This document shows positions 6,743 through 10,783 of a stretch of DNA of 10,783 bases, piece by piece. The notes under the pieces were generated by a model. It did no database searches. It had not been told where the DNA came from and was given only the letters and a program-made list of their open reading frames with translations. Origin of the DNA: Afipia sp. (lineage in GTDB: Bacteria; Pseudomonadota; Alphaproteobacteria; Rhizobiales; Xanthobacteraceae). How positions within the stretch are numbered: the first letter of the stretch is position 1; each line of letters starts with the position of its first letter. The stretch lies in the NCBI GenBank assembly GCA_020056155.1, contig JAGVII010000812.1:1-10783 (forward strand), read 5' to 3'. The position numbers and the translations under genes were made by a program.

Positions 6743-7902
6743 GGTTGATGATGCTCGCGAACCCCGGCCCATATCAGCCAACCGACTCCGTAGGCGAGCA
6801 GGGTTGAGAACAGAACGGACAATATCGCCAGAAGGCGTTTAGGCTCTGTGGCCTTGTCCGGCAGGTTCGGCGTGACGACCTGTTCGAGATAGAGCTGCTG
6901 GCGACGCGCTTCGGTTCGGGCGTCGTTCAGGCTAGACCTTGCGGCGGCGACCTCTCGTCCAGCAAGCTCCTGATCCAGGGATAGGCGCTCGTATGCGCCG
7001 ATCTTGGGCGCCAGCGAGGTCGTGTTGCCAACCAGTTTTGCGCGCTCTTCTGCAATCTGGCGCTCATATGCGAGGATACGTGTGTCGAGCGCGGAAAGCT
7101 GAGGGCTCTGGGGCGCTCCAGAAGATAGCTGGGCCCGCTCTGCGCGGAGTTCTGCGAGCGACGACATCAGTCGGCCGATGAGTTCCCCGCCTTCGGTTGC
7201 GGTCTGGGCCGGATCGATCAGGCCTTCGCGGTTCCGGAAGTTCGCGAGCGTGGTCTGCACGCTTGCAAGGCGTTGTTCGGCTTCGGAGACGCGCCGTTGA
7301 GCGTCCACAACGGCCTGTGAGGAAGAGCGTTCGTTGAGCTGGTTGACCAAGCTTTCGCCGCCCTCCAGCAGACCTGTGGCGATATGTCGGGCGTCTTCAG
7401 GGCTGAAAGCTTCCACGCGCAAGGTGCTGATGCCGGTGGTAGAGTCGTAGCCTACGGTCAGGAACCGGGTGAAGGCGTCATGCAGATCCTCGTTGGTGCG
7501 ACCTTCGCCAAACCGGGGGAAGCGGAAGAACGGATCCGCTCCGCGCGGAGCCAGCATTTCGCGGAGCGGCATCGCCTTCTGAAGATCCGCGATAGCCTGA
7601 CGGGATTCGATGTATTGGTGCACCGAGAAGGCGTCGGTCTGGGAGGTTGACAGGCCCACGCCCTGAAGCGCGAAACCCAGTGAGCTCGGCGCCTGTTGAG
7701 ATTGCGATCTGACGACGAACTTGGCCTCCGATACATAACGGGGAGAGGCCATTCCGGCGAAATAGACGGTCGCTAGCAGCGTGGGAGCCACAACGATCGC
7801 CAGAAAGGCTTTGGGCACCTTTTGCGCGAAATCTCGAAGAGGCTTCCGTTCGACGACGGATGCGGAATGCGTGCCAAGATAGGTCAGTTTTGAATCGGAC
7901 AT
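6739..7902 (-). CDS. kpsE: Capsule export inner-membrane/periplasmic protein (KpsE family)
   Basis: KpsE-type proteins (PCP-3 co-polymerase/export family) sit in the inner membrane with a large periplasmic part and link the ABC transporter to the outer-membrane channel. The 387-aa product has one membrane segment near the N-terminus (about 32-51, AFLAIVVAPTLLATVYFAG), a periplasmic domain starting SPRYVSEAKFVVRSQ, a long Gln/Glu/Ala/Arg-rich stretch predicted as coiled coil (about 190-345), the conserved YLEQVVTPNLPDKATEPKR (about 338-356) just before the second membrane segment (about 358-382), and a short cytoplasmic tail. ATG at 7902 lies 18 nt after the kpsM stop with a weak GAG-type ribosome site, so translation may be partly coupled. 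Its TGA overlaps the kpsT ATG. Confidence 0.93.
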   Translation of the reverse strand: MSDSKLTYLGTHSASVVERKPLRDFAQKVPKAFLAIVVAPTLLATVYFAGMASPRYVSEAKFVVRSQSQQAPSSLGFALQGVGLSTSQTDAFSVHQYIESRQAIADLQKAMPLREMLAPRGADPFFRFPRFGEGRTNEDLHDAFTRFLTVGYDSTTGISTLRVEAFSPEDARHIATGLLEGGESLVNQLNERSSSQAVVDAQRRVSEAEQRLASVQTTLANFRNREGLIDPAQTATEGGELIGRLMSSLAELRAERAQLSSGAPQSPQLSALDTRILAYERQIAEERAKLVGNTTSLAPKIGAYERLSLDQELAGREVAAARSSLNDARTEARRQQLYLEQVVTPNLPDKATEPKRLLAILSVLFSTLLAYGVGWLIWAGVREHHQP

Positions 7903-7920
7903 TTGAGGTCTCTGTTTGGC

Positions 7921-8703
7921 CTATTCGACGTCGACGCGTTCGCGGAAAAGGCGGAGCATCAACAGTCCTGCCGCATTGAATATTCCGCCCCAGATGATCG
8001 GGTAAATCGGGTCGTAGTGGGTTTCGACAAATTCGCCGAATACGCCAGCGCGGATCATCTCGACGGCGTGGGGAATCGGCAGCCAGAGAAGAACCGTGCG
8101 GAACGTGGAGGGCACGAAGGAAATCATGAAGAAGGCCCCTGACAGGGGGATGAGAAGATACATGAACAACTGGGCAAGTCGTTCAACCGTCTCGAAACGA
8201 ATGGCCAAGGCGGCGATGGTCATCGCCAATCCGGTGGAGAGCCAGGCCAGTGTCAGCCAGCCGCCGTAAAGCAGCAGCGGCTCCTTCGGCAGGCCGACCT
8301 GCCCCAGAGCCGCCAGGATTACATAGACCACGGCGAAGGCCGTCGTCGTGCCTGCGATTTCAAGAACGAAGCGCGACACGAAAATATGCAGAGGGGAAAT
8401 CAGGCGATGATACATGAGGCCGACATTGGCCTGCAGCGCGCTGAGTCCGTGCGTCACCAGATGTCGCATCAGGAGCAGCGACATATAGCCCGTCATAACG
8501 AATGGCCCCAATCGAATGCCGTGTTCGTATGCGGGCTTAAGCGCAGACCACAAAATGATGACCCCCAGACAAAAGGCCAGAGGTTCGCCGATTACCCACA
8601 GAAAGCCGATGCCTTCCCGGCCATATCGGGTGACGATCTCGCGCATGACCAGCGCGCCGATGATCCGAGACTGTTCTCGGAAGAATTTGACGGGAGACGG
8701 AAT
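7921..8703 (-). CDS. kpsM: Capsular polysaccharide ABC transporter permease (KpsM family), probable ATT start
   Basis: This is the ABC-2-type permease through which the polysaccharide crosses the inner membrane. About six membrane segments can be seen, among them FLWVIGEPLAFCLGVIILW, AFAVVYVILAALG and LIPLSGAFFMISFVP. The motif MREIVTRYGREGIGFLW is the typical start of the conserved part. The first ATG (8646) would begin inside this conserved part and give 241 aa. The frame is open upstream, and FFREQSRIIGALVMREI is what KpsM N-termini normally look like. No ATG, GTG or TTG exists in that extension. ATT at 8703-8701 lies 9 nt after AGGAG and gives 260 aa, the usual family length. A sequencing error of ATG to ATT or a start mutation are alternatives. 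It is the first gene of the export operon. Confidence 0.9.
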   Translation of the reverse strand: MPSPVKFFREQSRIIGALVMREIVTRYGREGIGFLWVIGEPLAFCLGVIILWSALKPAYEHGIRLGPFVMTGYMSLLLMRHLVTHGLSALQANVGLMYHRLISPLHIFVSRFVLEIAGTTTAFAVVYVILAALGQVGLPKEPLLLYGGWLTLAWLSTGLAMTIAALAIRFETVERLAQLFMYLLIPLSGAFFMISFVPSTFRTVLLWLPIPHAVEMIRAGVFGEFVETHYDPIYPIIWGGIFNAAGLLMLRLFRERVDVE

Positions 8704-8712
8704 GGGGGAACG

Positions 8713-8717
8713 CTCCT
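8713..8717 (-). promoter_or_regulatory. Ribosome binding site that sets the kpsM start
   Basis: AGGAG on the minus strand ends 9 nt before the ATT at 8703. It is the only strong Shine-Dalgarno-like site near the 5' end of kpsM; the ATG at 8646 has none. It supports initiation at ATT. Confidence 0.6.
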
Positions 8718-8745
8718 GAAGCCCATCTGTGTTGAATGAGCCGGA

Positions 8746-8772
8746 TGACCCTATATCCAGCGCTGAGGGTCA
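8746..8772. promoter_or_regulatory. Inverted repeat, candidate operator between kpsM and the radical SAM gene
   Basis: TGACCCT (8746-8752) and AGGGTCA (8766-8772) are perfect 7-bp inverted arms with 13 bp between them, so their centres are 20 bp apart, about two helical turns. The spacer also contains the palindrome AGCGCT. The site lies 43 bp before the proposed kpsM start and about 120 bp before the radical SAM start, in the shared divergent intergenic region. This geometry suits a dimeric regulator controlling one or both units; an RNA hairpin in the kpsM leader is the alternative. I found no convincing -35/-10 pair nearby. Confidence 0.45.
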
Positions 8773-8894
8773 ATGTAAATGTATGTCTGGTGAAGCGGGC
8801 GCGCGATATTGCGTTCCGATCGGGTGTGGGGCAATGACTGCGCCGGTGTATGGCCTAGGCGCGGGCATTCGTCTGTTGAATGAGGAAGCTGGCC

Positions 8895-10598
8895 ATGACG
8901 CAATTTCGCGGCGGCGTGAACGTCATCGATCCAGTCGAGGCGGGGGCGGTTCCCTCTAAAGGGGTCTTCATGCGCGAGCGCGTGGAGTTGATCGCTGGAC
9001 CTCACATGGTGAGGCTGCAGGTTCAGATGTCTCCCTACGCCCAAAGCGAAACCATCGCCGTTCGCGCGCTGTCGCCGGAAGGTCATGAACTGGCCAAGGA
9101 TGACGTATGTGTCGGCGACGCTGACGCCATGGTCAGGTTAGATGCGCTCACGTTGAAATTTCACCTGCCAGAAGCGCAGGAGATAACCTTCGAGGGGCAT
9201 GCCAGCGCGAACGTCTCGACCACACACCTGAGGTTTTTCACCCAAGCCCCTGTCGGCGAATACGAGAGGAATGAAGACAGATTCAACTTCTATCCGGGTG
9301 ACATACCGCACCGATCCCTGCGTTTCCTGGTGATCGGCACGACCGCAGTCTGCAATGCGAATTGCAGTCACTGTCCAACCAACAAGGTCTATTCACGGAC
9401 CCAGGCCAAGGGGGTCATGGATATGGCTCTTTTCGAGAGAATAATACGGGAACTCGCCGATCTCGAATTCGACGGCACAGTTGCTTTCGGCTTGTTCGGA
9501 GAGCCTTTGCAAGATCCCCATCTCGCGGCTCGCGTCGAAATGATCCGGAGCCTATGTCCGAAGGCGAATATCAGTCTTTCCACGAACGCCGCGCTTTATG
9601 ACGCCGCCAAGCATCGTGACGCCCTGGCGAAGATCGACGATATCGCGGTGCATATCGAGGCGCTTACTTCTGATGTTTATGAGACGGTCATGCGCCCGCT
9701 CAAGGTGCGGCGGACCTTCCCGCGTGCGGAGCAGTTGATCGCGGACCAAGCCGGTCGGGTTCATATCGTCAGTCCGGTTCACCGGCAAAATATTGATCAA
9801 ATCGCCAACATCAAATCGCACTGGGAAGAGAGGGGTGCAGGCGAGACCGAGTTCATCGCGCTGTCGAACCGTTGCGGCCAGAGCCCGAATTACGACAACC
9901 TGGCCCTAGCTCCTACCGCTGTTGGATGCGGTCCCGAAATGGTCATAACGGAGCTTGTCGTCGACTGGGACGGTGCTGTCCTGACCTGTTGCCAGGATTT
10001 CCATCGCTATGGGCGTATCGGGGATCTGCGGCGCGAGAGCGTGGTGGAGACCTTGGCAAGCGCCTCTCGAGCCCGCGTGAGACGTCTGTTCAACGAGAAA
10101 CGCTGGAACGCTCTCAAGGCCTGTGCTGGATGCAAGCTGGACAGCGAAAGCGCTGTCAAAACCGTTGTCGATGAAAAGCTTGCCGTTCTTGACGAGAAAC
10201 GTCGGTTCTCGGCGGATCAATTCGGTTTCAAGGGAGCCGCCAAACGGGTCGATGGCGGAATATTGCTCGACGCCCGCAACCTCGCCAGCGCTATCGGCCT
10301 TCGTAGCAGAGCGAGACGCGGGGCGACCACCGGCCCCAATCGGCGTCTTACGCCCGGAAACTATCTCGTCAAGTTCGATCTTGTCGATCTGAAACAGGAT
10401 CCGGGCGGCGGAATAACCCTAGACGTCACCGACGGGTCCAATGTCCTTACGCGACACGTGCCGAAGCGGAAGGGGCCTTGGGAAATGCATCTGGATGTGA
10501 GGCCGGACGCGGGCAAGCTCGAATTTCGCATTCACGTCCGCGGCGCCCGATTGTGGTTTTGCGGAGTTACCGTCGAACGGATCGACCTAACCGCCTGA
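8895..10598 (+). CDS. Radical SAM/SPASM protein flanked by beta-rich domains
   Basis: The 567-aa protein has four parts. Residues ~1-130 are strand-rich (RERVELIAGPHMVRLQVQMS) with no recognised family. Residues ~140-330 are a radical SAM core with the [4Fe-4S]-binding CNANCSHC (Cys153, 157, 160), GLFGEPLQDP in place of the GGEP segment, and LSTNAALY. Residues ~340-430 look like a SPASM/twitch auxiliary-cluster domain with Cys345, 365, 366, 420 and 423. Residues ~470-567 form a predicted beta-sandwich ending LWFCGVTVERIDL, similar to the end of the kpsT-coupled protein. I chose ATG at 8895 because GAGGAA lies 7-8 nt upstream; the in-frame ATG at 8880 has none. It is divergent from the capsule export operon. 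It may modify a sugar or peptide linked to the surface polysaccharide, but the substrate is unknown. Confidence 0.9.
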   Translation: MTQFRGGVNVIDPVEAGAVPSKGVFMRERVELIAGPHMVRLQVQMSPYAQSETIAVRALSPEGHELAKDDVCVGDADAMVRLDALTLKFHLPEAQEITFEGHASANVSTTHLRFFTQAPVGEYERNEDRFNFYPGDIPHRSLRFLVIGTTAVCNANCSHCPTNKVYSRTQAKGVMDMALFERIIRELADLEFDGTVAFGLFGEPLQDPHLAARVEMIRSLCPKANISLSTNAALYDAAKHRDALAKIDDIAVHIEALTSDVYETVMRPLKVRRTFPRAEQLIADQAGRVHIVSPVHRQNIDQIANIKSHWEERGAGETEFIALSNRCGQSPNYDNLALAPTAVGCGPEMVITELVVDWDGAVLTCCQDFHRYGRIGDLRRESVVETLASASRARVRRLFNEKRWNALKACAGCKLDSESAVKTVVDEKLAVLDEKRRFSADQFGFKGAAKRVDGGILLDARNLASAIGLRSRARRGATTGPNRRLTPGNYLVKFDLVDLKQDPGGGITLDVTDGSNVLTRHVPKRKGPWEMHLDVRPDAGKLEFRIHVRGARLWFCGVTVERIDLTA

Positions 10599-10614
10599 CT
10601 CGCGCGATGGCTCT

Positions 10615-10635
10615 GGTGCCTCGGTGAGGGGCACC
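10615..10635 (+). terminator. Possible hairpin after the radical SAM gene
   Basis: GGTGCC (10615-10620) and GGCACC (10630-10635) can pair as a 6-bp stem with a 9-nt loop, 16 nt after the stop codon. No T-run follows, so it is at best a weak intrinsic terminator. Confidence 0.3.
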
Positions 10636-10687
10636 CAACGGGTTTCGCCGTGACACCGCCCCCATCCCCCGCTATCTCGCGCGCGTG

Positions 10688-10783
10688 ATGAACGAAACAG
10701 AACGCCAGTCCGAGGAACGCAGCTGGGAGACGGCGAAGACGCTCGCCGAGGCCCTGCCGTATATTCAGGTCTATGACCGCGAG
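10688..10783 (+). CDS. argB: Acetylglutamate kinase, N-terminal part
   Basis: The first 32 codons are present and the gene continues beyond the right edge. The segment AKTLAEALPYIQVYDRE matches the start of ArgB proteins, where an ALPYI...Y helix comes just before the first strand with the KYGG phosphate-binding motif (that motif would lie just outside). ArgB phosphorylates N-acetylglutamate in arginine biosynthesis. ATG at 10688 follows directly after an in-frame GTG (10685), and no clear ribosome site is seen for either. The gene marks the return to housekeeping sequence after the polysaccharide locus. Confidence 0.75.
   Translation, partial: MNETERQSEERSWETAKTLAEALPYIQVYDRE

Noticed and set aside
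6939..7181. Plus-strand open frames opposite kpsE, kpsT and kpsM
   Set aside because: They are antisense to genes with strong family evidence, lack ribosome sites, and have shadow-type Arg/Gly/Ala-rich translations.
8880..8894. Earlier ATG for the radical SAM protein at 8880
   Set aside because: It has no ribosome site. The bases just after it form the GAGGAA that serves the ATG at 8895.

Overview
The window looks like alphaproteobacterial chromosome, most likely Caulobacterales (a Caulobacter/Brevundimonas-type genome). The reasons are high GC with strong G/C third-position bias in the clear genes, the style of the KpsM/KpsE/KpsT proteins, and an argB start at the right edge. The genus is an inference. 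The content is a surface-polysaccharide (capsule/LPS-type) locus that ends against a housekeeping arginine-biosynthesis gene.

Left part (1-1695, all minus strand): the start of a DXD-type sugar transferase that runs off the window, glucose-1-phosphate cytidylyltransferase (rfbF; entry to CDP-sugar synthesis), and a Nudix hydrolase with an intact Nudix box.

Middle (1777-5198): two intact FkbM-family methyltransferases on the plus strand, with a small unrecognised minus-strand gene between them. About 1.1 kb of decayed sequence follows. It contains the minus-strand corpse of a third FkbM methyltransferase (4132-4774, one frameshift and three premature stops) and, upstream of that, an A/T-richer stretch with broken coding fragments (4820-5198).

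Right part (5199-8703, minus strand): a tight export operon. Its order is kpsM (ABC-2 permease), kpsE (inner-membrane/periplasmic co-polymerase-type protein), kpsT (ATPase), then an unrecognised 286-aa protein. The last two junctions are ATGA overlaps. kpsM has no usable ATG/GTG/TTG giving a full-length protein. A well-spaced AGGAG points to an ATT start, which restores the normal length of about 260 aa.

Divergent from kpsM, across an intergenic region with a 7-bp inverted repeat, lies a 567-aa radical SAM/SPASM protein with predicted beta-rich domains at both ends (8895-10598). By eye its C-terminal domain resembles the C-terminus of the 286-aa protein coupled to kpsT. The window ends in the first 32 codons of argB.

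Working model (inference): CDP-sugar supply, glycosyl transfer and O-methylation build or decorate a polysaccharide that KpsMTE exports. The two proteins with the shared beta-sandwich-like domain may recognise or modify that glycan. They are the least described part of the window.
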